From the NCBI RefSeq assembly GCF_051912845.1, contig NZ_JBNCBU010000001.1, forward strand, positions 806,001 through 870,000: a stretch of 64,000 bases of DNA, given 5' to 3'. This document shows, piece by piece, positions 26,244-34,561 of this stretch. The first letter of the stretch is position 1, and the number at the start of each line of letters is the position of its first letter. This stretch comes from Tsuneonella sediminis (lineage in GTDB: Bacteria > Pseudomonadota > Alphaproteobacteria > Sphingomonadales > Sphingomonadaceae). The notes beneath the pieces were generated by a model. It was not told where the DNA came from and searched no databases. It worked only from the letters and a program-made list of their open reading frames with translations. A program made the translations under genes and the position numbers.

Positions 26244-26672
26244 ATGATCGGATTGATCCTGGTCACCCACGGCCGTCTGGCCGAGGAATTCGTCAGTGCG
26301 ATGGAGCACGTCGTCGGACCCCAGGAGGGGATCGAGACGATCTGTATCGGCCCGCACGACGACATGGAGAAACGGCGCGAGGAGATCGCGGCAGCGATCG
26401 CCGAGGTCGATACGGGGGCCGGCGCAATCGTGCTGACCGACCTTTTCGGCGGGACCCCGTCCAACCTTGCAATCTCGCTTCTCGAGGCGGGGCGTGTCGA
26501 GGTTATTGCGGGGGTCAACCTGCCGATGCTCATCCGCCTCGCCGGAGCCCGCAAGGCGATGGACGTGACCGCCGCGGTTTCAGCCGCGCGCGATGCGGGC
26601 AAGAGCTACATCACCATCGCATCCGAGTTCCTGGCGACCGGGTCGTGCGACAGGAAGAAGGCCGCGCAGTGA
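26244..26672 (+). CDS. PTS EIIA component, mannose family
   Basis: A 142-residue EIIA-Man-like domain that carries a phosphoryl group from HPr. The phospho-accepting histidine is H9 in LILVTHGRLAEE, and IVLTDLFGGTPSN near residue 65 is the second family motif. No EIIB, EIIC or EIID gene is present, so this is most likely part of a regulatory PTS branch with no transported sugar. The start ATG at 26244 follows rapZ by 76 bases; the frame is open further upstream but shows no family similarity there. HPr follows 10 bases after the stop. Confidence 0.9.
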   Translation: MIGLILVTHGRLAEEFVSAMEHVVGPQEGIETICIGPHDDMEKRREEIAAAIAEVDTGAGAIVLTDLFGGTPSNLAISLLEAGRVEVIAGVNLPMLIRLAGARKAMDVTAAVSAARDAGKSYITIASEFLATGSCDRKKAAQ

Positions 26673-26682
26673 GCCGGGGACG

Positions 26683-26961
26683 ATGAGCGAAGCGCGCCGG
26701 ACCTGCACCATCGTCAACCAGCGCGGACTCCATGCAAGGGCAAGCGCCAAGTTCGTCAATGCGGTCGCCGCGCTGCCCGAAGGCTGCTCGGTTCGCCTGG
26801 CCAAGGACGGCAATGAGGCGGTGGGCGGGTCGATCCTCGGCCTGATGATGCTCGGGGCTGCCAAGGGTGACAACGTCGAGGTCATCGTCGCCGGCAACGA
26901 TGCCGAAGACGTGCTCGACCAGCTCTGCGCAATGATCGACGACGGCTTCGGCGAAGACTGA
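26683..26961 (+). CDS. ptsH: HPr phosphocarrier protein
   Basis: A 92-residue HPr. The EI-phosphorylated histidine is H17 in NQRGLHARAS, and the HprK target serine is S50 in AVGGSILGLMMLGA, so both PTS regulatory sites are intact. With the short HprK, RapZ and EIIA-Man upstream it completes a regulatory PTS module; enzyme I must be encoded elsewhere. Its stop overlaps the start of the RNA methyltransferase gene by one base (TGATG). Confidence 0.93.
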   Translation: MSEARRTCTIVNQRGLHARASAKFVNAVAALPEGCSVRLAKDGNEAVGGSILGLMMLGAAKGDNVEVIVAGNDAEDVLDQLCAMIDDGFGED

Positions 26962-27773
26962 TGGACCGATCCGGCCGGCGAACGATTACCGGCTTCTCCA
27001 ATCCGACGGTAAAGGCGCTCCGCGCCTTGCGCGACAAGAAGCACAGAAAGCGGGAGCGGCGCTTTCTTGCAGAGGGGCTGCGCCTGCTGACCGATGCGCG
27101 CGAGTGCGGGCGGGTGCCCGAAACGCTGGTGATGGCCGAGGCGCGCGACCCGCATCCCCTGCTAGCCGCGCTCGAGGCCGATGTCCTCGCCGCGGGCGGC
27201 GACGTGATCGAGACGAGCACGGAAATCCTCGGCAAGATAACCGGCAAGGACAATCCCCAGGCGGTTGCGGGGGTTTTCGCCGAATTCGACACCTCGTTGT
27301 CCGCGATCGACCGGTCGGCCGCGCCGATCTGGCTCGTCGCCCAGGCCCTGCGCGATCCGGGCAATCTGGGCACGATGCTTCGGACCGGCGATGCCGTGGG
27401 TGCGGGCGGGCTTATCCTGATTGACGATTGCGCCGATCCTTTCTCGGTCGAGGCAGTGCGGGCAAGCATGGGCGCAGTGTTCACGCAGGCAATCGCACAG
27501 GCCGGCTGGGACGAGTTTACGGCTTGGCTCCGCGGCGGAGTTGGACAGCTTGTCGCGGCCTCCCTGCGCGACGCGGTGCCCTATCGCGGCGCGCCGTATG
27601 CCGCGCCGTGCTTCGTCCTCGTCGGCAACGAATCGCGGGGTCTGCCAGAACCGTACGAGAACGCCTGCGACCTGCGCGTCACGATGCCGATGAAGGGCCG
27701 CGCCGACAGCCTCAACGCCGCGGTCGCGGCCGCGGTGCTCGCGTACGAGGTGCTGGCAACGCTGGAGGGTTGA
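26961..27773 (+). CDS. TrmH/SpoU-family RNA 2'-O-methyltransferase
   Basis: A 270-residue RNA ribose methyltransferase. The N-terminal part (ITGFSNPTVKALRAL...RFLAEGLRLL) is the small substrate-binding domain of the RlmB/TrmH group. The SPOUT knot motifs are LVAQALRDPGNLGTMLRT near residue 130, CFVLVGNESRGLPEP near 212, and MKGRADSLNAAVAAAVLAYE at the end. The target RNA, rRNA or tRNA, cannot be told. It is joined to ptsH by a one-base overlap, so it travels with the PTS operon, and it converges on the SH3-like lipoprotein gene with a seven-base gap. Confidence 0.88.
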   Translation: MDRSGRRTITGFSNPTVKALRALRDKKHRKRERRFLAEGLRLLTDARECGRVPETLVMAEARDPHPLLAALEADVLAAGGDVIETSTEILGKITGKDNPQAVAGVFAEFDTSLSAIDRSAAPIWLVAQALRDPGNLGTMLRTGDAVGAGGLILIDDCADPFSVEAVRASMGAVFTQAIAQAGWDEFTAWLRGGVGQLVAASLRDAVPYRGAPYAAPCFVLVGNESRGLPEPYENACDLRVTMPMKGRADSLNAAVAAAVLAYEVLATLEG

Positions 27774-27780
27774 GCTGGCG

Positions 27781-28494
27781 TCAGTCGCCGGCGACCAGGC
27801 TGGTGAAGCTCCACTTGCCGTCGCGGCTCGATGCGAGGAGGCGGTACCCGGCAATCGGCCGCAGCTTGTCCGCGGCGATGAATCCCACCATTCCGTCCGT
27901 CGTCTTGACCTGGTGGAACTCCGCATCGGGCTTGAAGCTCCCCACAAGCGTGACCGCATCCCACGAAATCGGGGCAATCACCCGCCCGCCCGCGTCTGCG
28001 GTTTCGCGTAAGGGTACATTCTCGCCCATGACGATGATCGAATTCAGTACGTCGAGATCGCCGAAATCCTGCGCGAAATACCACGGCAGGGTTATGCCCC
28101 CGTCACTCCTCTTCGCGCAGCCGAGCGTTGTCAGCGTGGCCAGTTCGTCCCACAGATCGTATGCCGGATCGGCGAGCCGCTTTCGCAGTTCGGCGGTGCC
28201 CGAACCCCCGCCGAAGTCGAGCTTGATATCCGTCGCCGCCATCGCGATCAATGCGTCCGCGTCGCGCGCGGAGACAGCCCTCTTAAGCGCCCCACGGAAT
28301 TCCTCGGATCCCTTCACGGTGCCGCATTCGTCTCGCGGGGCGTAAGGACCCTTGGCGAGCCGGGGCGGTGCAGACCCCTCGACCCGTTCGACGACCTTGT
28401 CAGCTGCCTTGCTGATCGCTTCCGACGGAGCGTTCTCCTGGCTGCAGGCAGCCAGAGCGACCGGAAACAGGGCAAGGGGGACAAGTCGTTTCAT
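27781..28494 (-). CDS. Lipoprotein with C-terminal SH3-like domain
   Basis: A 237-residue lipoprotein: the signal peptide MKRLVPLALFPVALAAC ends in lipobox LAAC. A helical mid-region follows (about 55-130), then a beta-rich C-terminal part from about 150. That part has the SH3b-type start NVPLRETADAGGRVIAPISWDAVTL and a later GMVGFIAADKLRPI, typical of bacterial SH3 domains that bind envelope ligands. I cannot name a specific family. rmuC lies 38 bases upstream on the same strand, so the two could be co-transcribed. Confidence 0.75.
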   Translation of the reverse strand: MKRLVPLALFPVALAACSQENAPSEAISKAADKVVERVEGSAPPRLAKGPYAPRDECGTVKGSEEFRGALKRAVSARDADALIAMAATDIKLDFGGGSGTAELRKRLADPAYDLWDELATLTTLGCAKRSDGGITLPWYFAQDFGDLDVLNSIIVMGENVPLRETADAGGRVIAPISWDAVTLVGSFKPDAEFHQVKTTDGMVGFIAADKLRPIAGYRLLASSRDGKWSFTSLVAGD

Positions 28495-28532
28495 GCGGGA
28501 TCCAGTAGCGACCTGAGTGCAAGAGATGCAAC

Positions 28533-29918
28533 TCAGTCGTCCGCGACAGGCTCCGGCAATTCGCCCGGACCCTCGACGTAGCGGGGCGCAGCCTCGACAA
28601 GCGGAATGTCCTCTATCTCGCGCTTGCCGATCTCGATGCCCTTGTCCCTCAGCCGGCGCCCGGCCGACAGCACGTTGCGCTCGAAGCTGCCGACGAACTT
28701 GTTGTAGTTGTTGACCGCCGTCTCAAGTCCGCCGCCGACGCGCTTCATGTGCTCGGCGGCGACCGCCAGCCGATCGTAAAGTTCCGCGCCCGCCCGGCCG
28801 ATCTCGACCGCCTCGCGGGCGATGGTGTCCTGCCGCCAGACCTGAGCGACCGTCCGCGCGATCGCCACGAGGTTCGTGGGAGTCGCCAGCAGCACCTTGT
28901 TGCGGAAGGCAAAGTCCCACAGCTCGGGATCGTGTTCGAGTGCCGCGGCGACGAAATGCTCGCCGGGCACGAACATCACGACATAGTCGGGCGCCTCGTC
29001 GAACTGGCTTTGGTAGCCCTTCGCGCCGAGCGTCTGGACGTGGCTTCGCATCGACTTGGCGTGCTGGTCGAGGTGCCGCCTGCGCTCCTCCTCGTCGTCG
29101 GCCTCGAACGCCGCCTGGTATGCGTTGAGCGACACCTTGGCGTCGATCACCAGCTTCTTCTGCCCCGGCACACGCACGATTGCGTCGGGTCGCAGCCGGC
29201 CGTCCTCGGTATCCATCGAGTGCTCGAGGTCGAAGTCGGTGTGCTCGGACAGCCCGCACTGTTCCAGCACGTTTTGCAGCGCACGTTCGCCCCAGCGGCC
29301 GCGCGCCTTGGGCGCGTTGGTGAGCGAATTGCCGAGCCGCGCCGCTTCCCGCCGGACCTCTTCCTGCCCTGCGCGCATCGCCTCGATCATCCCGGCGAGC
29401 TGGCCGAAGGCATCGACCCGCTGCTTCTCGAGCGTCTCGACCTGCGTCTCGTAGGCCTTGAGCCGGTCCCCCACGGGCTGGAGCAGCGCGGCGATAGCCT
29501 CCTTGTTCGCCTTCTCGGCGTGATCGAACCGTTCGCCTGCGCGGGCGAGGAACATTTCCTGCGCCTTGCCCAGCACCTGCGCACCGGTGTTCTCGAATTC
29601 CTTGAGCAGCTTCTCGCGGCTTTCCTCGAGCAGCCTTTTTTGTTCGGCGAAGCCCGCCGCCTTCGCCTTGAGCGCGGTCAGTTCCTCTCGCGCGGCATCA
29701 AGCGAAGCGGCCAGCGAATCGGCGCGTCCCGCCCGCTCGCTCATCGTCGCAAGTTCCGGAACAATGCGCGCGAGCTTGTCGGCAAGGTCCCTTGCCTCGG
29801 CATCGCGCTCGCCATGGCGCGCTTTCCAGTCTGCGACCGGGCGCGAACCGACGAACCAGCCGAATGCTCCTGCCAGCAGCACGGCGACGATGATCAGGAT
29901 GATCGAGAGAGGTTCCAT
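28533..29918 (-). CDS. rmuC: DNA recombination protein RmuC homolog
   Basis: A 461-residue RmuC-family protein linked in E. coli to limiting inversions at inverted repeats. It starts with one membrane helix (MEPLSIILIIVAVLLAGAF). A long coiled coil follows at about 35-180. The RmuC core has KARGRWGERALQNVLEQCGL, then KKLVIDAKVSLNAYQAAF with a nuclease-like DAK and VVMFVPGEHFVAAALEHD, then LATPTNLVAIARTVA. I start at the ATG at 29918, which begins the membrane helix; in-frame starts upstream add only polar residues. It is divergent from the Cys-rich protein. Confidence 0.9.
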   Translation of the reverse strand: MEPLSIILIIVAVLLAGAFGWFVGSRPVADWKARHGERDAEARDLADKLARIVPELATMSERAGRADSLAASLDAAREELTALKAKAAGFAEQKRLLEESREKLLKEFENTGAQVLGKAQEMFLARAGERFDHAEKANKEAIAALLQPVGDRLKAYETQVETLEKQRVDAFGQLAGMIEAMRAGQEEVRREAARLGNSLTNAPKARGRWGERALQNVLEQCGLSEHTDFDLEHSMDTEDGRLRPDAIVRVPGQKKLVIDAKVSLNAYQAAFEADDEEERRRHLDQHAKSMRSHVQTLGAKGYQSQFDEAPDYVVMFVPGEHFVAAALEHDPELWDFAFRNKVLLATPTNLVAIARTVAQVWRQDTIAREAVEIGRAGAELYDRLAVAAEHMKRVGGGLETAVNNYNKFVGSFERNVLSAGRRLRDKGIEIGKREIEDIPLVEAAPRYVEGPGELPEPVADD

Positions 29919-30013
29919 ACTGGGGAACATAGGCGGAACGTGGGACGTAGGAAAGACTGCTGCGGAACTATCCACCGACCTTGCGCGCTAGTGGGCAGAA
30001 GGAGACAGATCCC

Positions 30014-30454
30014 ATGTCGATCAAGGAAATGATCCGCGAGCATCCGGCGGTTGGCGAGAATTTCAACGAGCAACTCGCCGAGGCGGTGAAGCACGCGATG
30101 TATTGTGCCGCGATCTGCAACTCGTGCGCCGACGCTTGCAGCGCCGAGGAAATGGACATGGCGCGCTGCATCCGCCTGTGCATGGATTGCTCCGACGTGT
30201 GCACGATGGCCTACCGGGTCGCCTCGCGCCGGACCGACGAGAACCGCCAACTCATCCGCAGCGTGCTCGCCGTCTGCATCGAGGCGTGCGAAACGTGCGC
30301 CGAGGAATGCGAGAAGCACGACAACGCGCACTGCCGCCGGTGCGCCAAGATGTGCCGCGAATGCTCCGAGGATTGCCGCAAGGCGCTCGCCGATCTGAAC
30401 CGCGAGGTCCATGCCGACGGGGAGCGCGGCACGGTCGAGCACGGCGCCGTGTAA
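30014..30454 (+). CDS. Cys-rich four-helix copper-binding protein (DUF326/Csp type)
   Basis: A 146-residue protein with 17 cysteines, nearly all in CxxxC or CxxC pairs along predicted helices: MYCAAICNSCADAC, ARCIRLCMDCSDVC, AVCIEACETCAEEC and HCRRCAKMCRECSEDC. This is the DUF326 pattern found in copper-storage (Csp-like) four-helix bundles, where thiolates line the core and bind many Cu(I) ions. No signal peptide is visible, so it is probably cytosolic (Csp3-like). A strong AAGGAG site precedes the ATG at 30014. Copper storage is inferred from the family. Confidence 0.87.
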   Translation: MSIKEMIREHPAVGENFNEQLAEAVKHAMYCAAICNSCADACSAEEMDMARCIRLCMDCSDVCTMAYRVASRRTDENRQLIRSVLAVCIEACETCAEECEKHDNAHCRRCAKMCRECSEDCRKALADLNREVHADGERGTVEHGAV

Positions 30455-30480
30455 GCGCGGCCCGGTTCAGGTCCGACCCG

Positions 30481-31047
30481 TCAGGCGGCCTGCCGCAGCT
30501 TCTGCAGCTTCTTGAGCGCCATCTGCCGCTTCAGGCGGCTGAGGTGATCGATGAACAGGATGCCCTCGAGGTGATCCATCTCGTGCTGGATGCAGGTGGC
30601 CATCAGCCCTTCCATCTGCTCCTCGTGCACGTTGCCTTCCAGGTCCTGCCAGCGGACGCGGCAGGTCGCCGGGCGATCGACGTCGGCGAAGATGTCGGGC
30701 ACCGACAGGCAGCCCTCCTGGTAGGTCGCCAGTTCCTCTGCGGGGTCGAGGATCTCGGGGTTCACGAAGACCCGCGGTTCTTTCTTCGTCGGCTGGTGAT
30801 GATGGTGGTGCCCGTTATGGTTGCATGGCTCGGGCTCGGCATCCGGGTCTTCGGGCTGGAGATCGATCACCAGCACGCGCTTGGGCACGCCGACCTGGAT
30901 CGCGGCAAGGCCAATGCCCGGCGCGTCGTACATCGTCTCGAACATGTCATCGACCAGCGTCCTGAGTTCATCGTCGAACGCGGTGACGGGCTCTGACACG
31001 GTCTTCAGACGGGGGTCGGGAACTTCCAGGATTTCGCGGATTGCCAT
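30481..31047 (-). CDS. def: Peptide deformylase
   Basis: Removes the formyl group from nascent proteins. The 188-residue enzyme has all three metal motifs: GIGLAAIQVG at residues 44-53, EGCLSVP at 111-117 with the Cys ligand, and QHEMDHLEG near 155 with two His ligands and the catalytic Glu. Between strands, at residues 66-90, sits an unusual acidic then His-rich insert, with H77 and five histidines in a row at H80-H84. I start at the ATG at 31047; an in-frame TTG nine bases upstream is less likely. recR is upstream on the same strand after a 39-base gap. Confidence 0.94.
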   Translation of the reverse strand: MAIREILEVPDPRLKTVSEPVTAFDDELRTLVDDMFETMYDAPGIGLAAIQVGVPKRVLVIDLQPEDPDAEPEPCNHNGHHHHHQPTKKEPRVFVNPEILDPAEELATYQEGCLSVPDIFADVDRPATCRVRWQDLEGNVHEEQMEGLMATCIQHEMDHLEGILFIDHLSRLKRQMALKKLQKLRQAA

Positions 31048-31086
31048 GGAGCGCAAATAAGCACGAACCGGCTGAACGGCAAGTGA

Positions 31087-31683
31087 TCAGCCGACCGGGC
31101 GGCGCGCCCTCAGCGCCTGGGCGAGCGTGCCCTCGTCAAGATAGTCGAGCTCGCCGCCGACCGGCAGGCCGTGGGCGAGTTGGGTGATGCGCACCGGCCG
31201 CCCCTCGAGCCGTTCGGCGATGTAATGCGCAGTCGTCTGCCCCTCGAGAGTGGCGTTCATCGCAAGCAAGACCTCGTCGATCCCGCCCTTCGAAACACGG
31301 TCGATCAGCGTGCCGATCGCGAGGTCTTCCGGCCCCACCCCGTCGAGCGCGGAGAGCCGCCCGCCAAGAACGTGGTAGCGCCCGGTGAACAGCTTTGCCC
31401 GGTCGAGCGCCCAGAGGTCGGCGACGTCCTCGACCACGCACAGCGACCGCTGGTCGCGGCGCGGATCGGCGCAGATGCTGCAGGGGTCCTGCGTGTCGAC
31501 GTTGCCGCATGTCCCGCACTCGACCAGCTTGTCCTGCACTTCCTGCAACGCGGAAACGATCTGGCGCAGCGCGGTCTCGCGGCGCTTGACGAGCCACAGG
31601 ACGGCGCGGCGCGCGCTGCGCGGGCCGAGGCCGGGCAGCTTCGCCAATGCGCCGCTCAGCGCCTCGATCTCTTGCGATGCCAT
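31087..31683 (-). CDS. recR: Recombination protein RecR
   Basis: Works with RecF and RecO to load RecA at gaps. The 198-residue protein has the N-terminal helix-hairpin-helix (LAKLPGLGPRSARRAVLWLV), the zinc finger CGTCGNVDTQDPCSIC near residues 57-72, and a Toprim domain (LCVVEDVADLWALDR, then GIDEVLLAMNATLEGQTTAHYI). The start is the ATG at 31683. Only 53 bases separate it from the divergent fmt gene. No dnaX or YbaB gene precedes it here, unlike in many bacteria. Confidence 0.94.
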   Translation of the reverse strand: MASQEIEALSGALAKLPGLGPRSARRAVLWLVKRRETALRQIVSALQEVQDKLVECGTCGNVDTQDPCSICADPRRDQRSLCVVEDVADLWALDRAKLFTGRYHVLGGRLSALDGVGPEDLAIGTLIDRVSKGGIDEVLLAMNATLEGQTTAHYIAERLEGRPVRITQLAHGLPVGGELDYLDEGTLAQALRARRPVG

Positions 31684-31736
31684 GGGGCGGGAGATAGTGG
31701 CTGCCCTCTCCCCGCGAAAGGTTGGACCCACCGGTT

Positions 31737-32642
31737 ATGCGCATCGTCTTCATGGGAACGCCGGCCTTCGCGGTGCCGACGCTCGCCGCGCTTCACGAAG
31801 CGGGGCACGAGGTGGTTGCCGCCTACACCCAGCCGCCGCGCCCGTCCGGCCGGGGCAAGAAGCTCCAGCCGAGCCCGGTGCAGGCGGAGGCGGAAATCCG
31901 GCACATCCCGGTGAGGTGTCCGCCCTCGCTCAAGGCGCCCGAGGCGCAGGCCGAACTCGCCGCGCTCGCACCCGACCTCGCGGTGGTCGCGGCCTACGGA
32001 TTGATCCTGCCCCGGGCCGTGCTCGATATCCCGAAGCAGGGATGCCTGAACGTCCATGCCAGCCTCCTGCCCAAGTGGCGCGGTGCCGCGCCGATCCAGC
32101 GCGCGATCATGGCCGGCGACGCGGTCACCGGGGTCACGATCATGCGGATGGAAGCGGGACTCGACACAGGTCCGATGCTCGCGACCGCGCGAACCCCGAT
32201 CGAGGACAAGACCGCGGGCGAACTGACCGAGGAACTGGCCGAGATCGGCGCGCAGCTCATGGTCGGTACGCTGATCGACCTCGCCGCTCTCCATCCGGTC
32301 CCTCAGGACGATGCCGAGGCAAGCTACGCTCGCAAGATCGACAAGGCCGAGGCGAAGATCGACTGGACCCAAGGCGCCGAGGCGATCGAACGGCAGGTTC
32401 GCGGCCTCGCGCCGTTTCCCGGCGCGTGGTTCGAACTCGACGGCGAGCGCATCAAGGTCCTGAAAGCCGAGATCGTTGCGCGCGAGGGCAAGGCGGGCCT
32501 GACCCTCGACGACGGAATGACGATCGCCTGCGGCTATGCGGCGATCCGGCCGGTGCGCCTTCAGCGGGCAGGCAAGCCTGCGATGGACCTCGGCTCGTTC
32601 CTCAACGGCAAGGCGGTGCCCGCGGGAACGCTGGTCGGGTGA
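31737..32642 (+). CDS. fmt: Methionyl-tRNA formyltransferase
   Basis: Formylates initiator Met-tRNA; its natural partner, peptide deformylase, lies about 0.7 kb away on the other strand. The 301-residue enzyme shows RIVFMGTPAFAVPTL at the N-terminus, LNVHASLLPKWRGAAPIQRAI with the catalytic Asn/His region near 100-120, GVTIMRMEAGLDTGPML, and a C-terminal OB-like domain. The start is the ATG at 31737, before the first beta strand. The stop overlaps the truA start by four bases (GTGA). Confidence 0.95.
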   Translation: MRIVFMGTPAFAVPTLAALHEAGHEVVAAYTQPPRPSGRGKKLQPSPVQAEAEIRHIPVRCPPSLKAPEAQAELAALAPDLAVVAAYGLILPRAVLDIPKQGCLNVHASLLPKWRGAAPIQRAIMAGDAVTGVTIMRMEAGLDTGPMLATARTPIEDKTAGELTEELAEIGAQLMVGTLIDLAALHPVPQDDAEASYARKIDKAEAKIDWTQGAEAIERQVRGLAPFPGAWFELDGERIKVLKAEIVAREGKAGLTLDDGMTIACGYAAIRPVRLQRAGKPAMDLGSFLNGKAVPAGTLVG

Positions 32643-33388
32643 CGCGCTTCGCCCTGACCCTCGAATTCGACGGCACGCCGTTCTTCGGCCTCCAGCGGCA
32701 GGCCAGCGGTCCCAGTGTGCAGCAGGCGGTCGAGGAGGCAGCGCACGCTGTCACGGGCGAACAGGTGACGATGCACTCCGCGGGCCGGACCGACACTGGC
32801 GTCCACGCGCTCGCCATGCGCGCGCACATCGATGTCGAGAAGGCGATCGGGCCGTTCCGGCTGATGGAAGCATTGAACGCCCACCTTCGCCCCGACCCGA
32901 TCGCGGTCATCGCGTGCGAGGCGGTGTCCGGAGACTGGCACGCGCGCTTCAGCTGCGTTGGTCGATCCTACGAATACCGGATCGCAAACCGCCGCGCGCC
33001 ACTGACGCTGGAAAAGGATCGCGCATGGCAGGTCGCCCAACCGCTCGACGCGGGCGCGATGCATGACGCCGCCCAACCGCTCGTCGGCCGGCACGACTTC
33101 ACCACCTTCCGCTCGGTCCAGTGCCAGGCAGCGAGCCCCGTCAAGACGCTCGACCGGCTCGACGTGCGGCGGGAGGGCGAACATGTTATTGTCGAGACGG
33201 CCGCGCGCAGCTTCCTGCACCACCAGGTGCGCAGCATGGTGGGCTGCCTAGCGCTGGTCGGCATGGGGCGTTGGCGTGTGGAGCAGGTTGCCGAAGCGCT
33301 GGAGGCGCGCGAACGGCAGGCGCTCGGCCTCAATGCTCCGCCGCACGGGCTTTACTTCGTGAAGGCGGAATATCCGGGAGAGGCCTAG
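32639..33388 (+). CDS. truA: tRNA pseudouridine(38-40) synthase TruA
   Basis: Isomerises uridines at tRNA positions 38-40. The 249-residue protein has FALTLEFDGTPFFGLQRQ at the start, the catalytic Asp in HSAGRTDTGVHA near residue 51, and RSFLHHQVRSMVGCLALVG near the end. The start is a GTG at 32639 that overlaps the fmt stop (GTGA), so it is translationally coupled to fmt. The fmt-truA pairing is common in alphaproteobacteria. Confidence 0.94.
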   Translation: MTRFALTLEFDGTPFFGLQRQASGPSVQQAVEEAAHAVTGEQVTMHSAGRTDTGVHALAMRAHIDVEKAIGPFRLMEALNAHLRPDPIAVIACEAVSGDWHARFSCVGRSYEYRIANRRAPLTLEKDRAWQVAQPLDAGAMHDAAQPLVGRHDFTTFRSVQCQAASPVKTLDRLDVRREGEHVIVETAARSFLHHQVRSMVGCLALVGMGRWRVEQVAEALEARERQALGLNAPPHGLYFVKAEYPGEA

Positions 33389-33448
33389 CCATCCGGCGCT
33401 CACCCGCCTAGCAACGGTTGCAATCCGAAACCTTGGGAGAAATGGATC

Positions 33449-34561
33449 ATGGCGACCACCGGCAAGCAGCTTTTCACCACCCTTGCCCCGGACGGCACGC
33501 TGACGCTTGAAATCGTCGACACCGAGTTCCGCGAACCCACGGGCAACCAGGTCCTCGTCAAGATGGAAGCCGCGCCGATCAACCCTTCCGATCTCGCGAT
33601 CCTGACCGGCGCGGCCGATTTCGAGAACGCCGAGTACTCAACCGGCAAGGTCGTCGCCAAGATGCCGGAACCGTTCAACAGCGGCCAGAAGGCGCGCCAC
33701 GGGAAGCGGCTGCCGGCGGGCAACGAAGGGGCGGGCACAGTCGTCGCCGCCGGGGACAGCGACATGGCCAAGGCGCTGATGGGCCAGCGCGTCGCCTGCG
33801 TCCCGGGCAGCGCCTACGCCCAGTATGCCATCGCCGACGCGGCGATGTGCCTGCCGCTCGGCGATCACAGCGCCGAAGCCGGCGCATCGAGCTTCGTCAA
33901 CCCGATGACCGCGCTCGGCTTCGTCGAGAACGCGAGGATCGACGGCCAGGAGGCTATCCTCCACACCGTCGGCGCGTCGAACCTCGGCCTGATGCTCAAC
34001 CGCATCTGCCTCGAGGATGGCCTGAAGCTGGTCAATATCGTGCGCAAGGAAGAGCAGGCGAACCTGCTTCGGGACGAGGGCGCCGAATGGGTCGTCGATT
34101 CGTCTAGTGGCGATTTCATGGCAGCCTTGCGCGAAGCGATCGACGCGACGGACGCGTTCTACGGGTTCGACCCGATCGGCGGCGGAACCATGGTCGACAG
34201 CTGCTTCAAGGCGATGGAGCAAGTGGCCGTTTCGAAGATGACCGAATATTCGCGCTACGGGTCGAACCAGCCGAAGCGCATGTTCATCTATGGCCGGCTC
34301 GACTTTTCGCCGACCACGCTGACCCCGTCCTACGGTTTCGGCTGGACGCTGTCGGGCTGGCTCCTGACCCCGTTCCTGCAGATGGCGGGCATGGAAACGA
34401 CGGCGCGCATGCGCCAGCGCGTGCTCGACGGGCTGACCACGACCTTCGCCAGCCACTACAAGACCAAGGTCGACCTCGATGGCATGCTGACGAAGGAAGC
34501 GATCCTCGACTACCGCAGGATGAAGACCGGCGAGAAATACCTCGTCACCCCATGGGGTTGA
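33449..34561 (+). CDS. MDR-superfamily NAD(P)H-dependent oxidoreductase
   Basis: A 370-residue medium-chain dehydrogenase/reductase. The GroES-like half has NQVLVKMEAAPINPSDLAIL near residue 35 and GNEGAGTVVAAG near 92. The Rossmann half has LHTVGASNLGLMLNRI near 173 and a DATDAFYGFDPIGGG segment. The catalytic and structural zinc cysteines of alcohol dehydrogenases are missing, so it is more likely a zinc-free quinone or enoyl reductase type. A GGGAG site precedes the ATG at 33449. It overlaps the convergent asparaginase gene by 17 bases at its 3' end. Confidence 0.83.
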   Translation: MATTGKQLFTTLAPDGTLTLEIVDTEFREPTGNQVLVKMEAAPINPSDLAILTGAADFENAEYSTGKVVAKMPEPFNSGQKARHGKRLPAGNEGAGTVVAAGDSDMAKALMGQRVACVPGSAYAQYAIADAAMCLPLGDHSAEAGASSFVNPMTALGFVENARIDGQEAILHTVGASNLGLMLNRICLEDGLKLVNIVRKEEQANLLRDEGAEWVVDSSSGDFMAALREAIDATDAFYGFDPIGGGTMVDSCFKAMEQVAVSKMTEYSRYGSNQPKRMFIYGRLDFSPTTLTPSYGFGWTLSGWLLTPFLQMAGMETTARMRQRVLDGLTTTFASHYKTKVDLDGMLTKEAILDYRRMKTGEKYLVTPWG

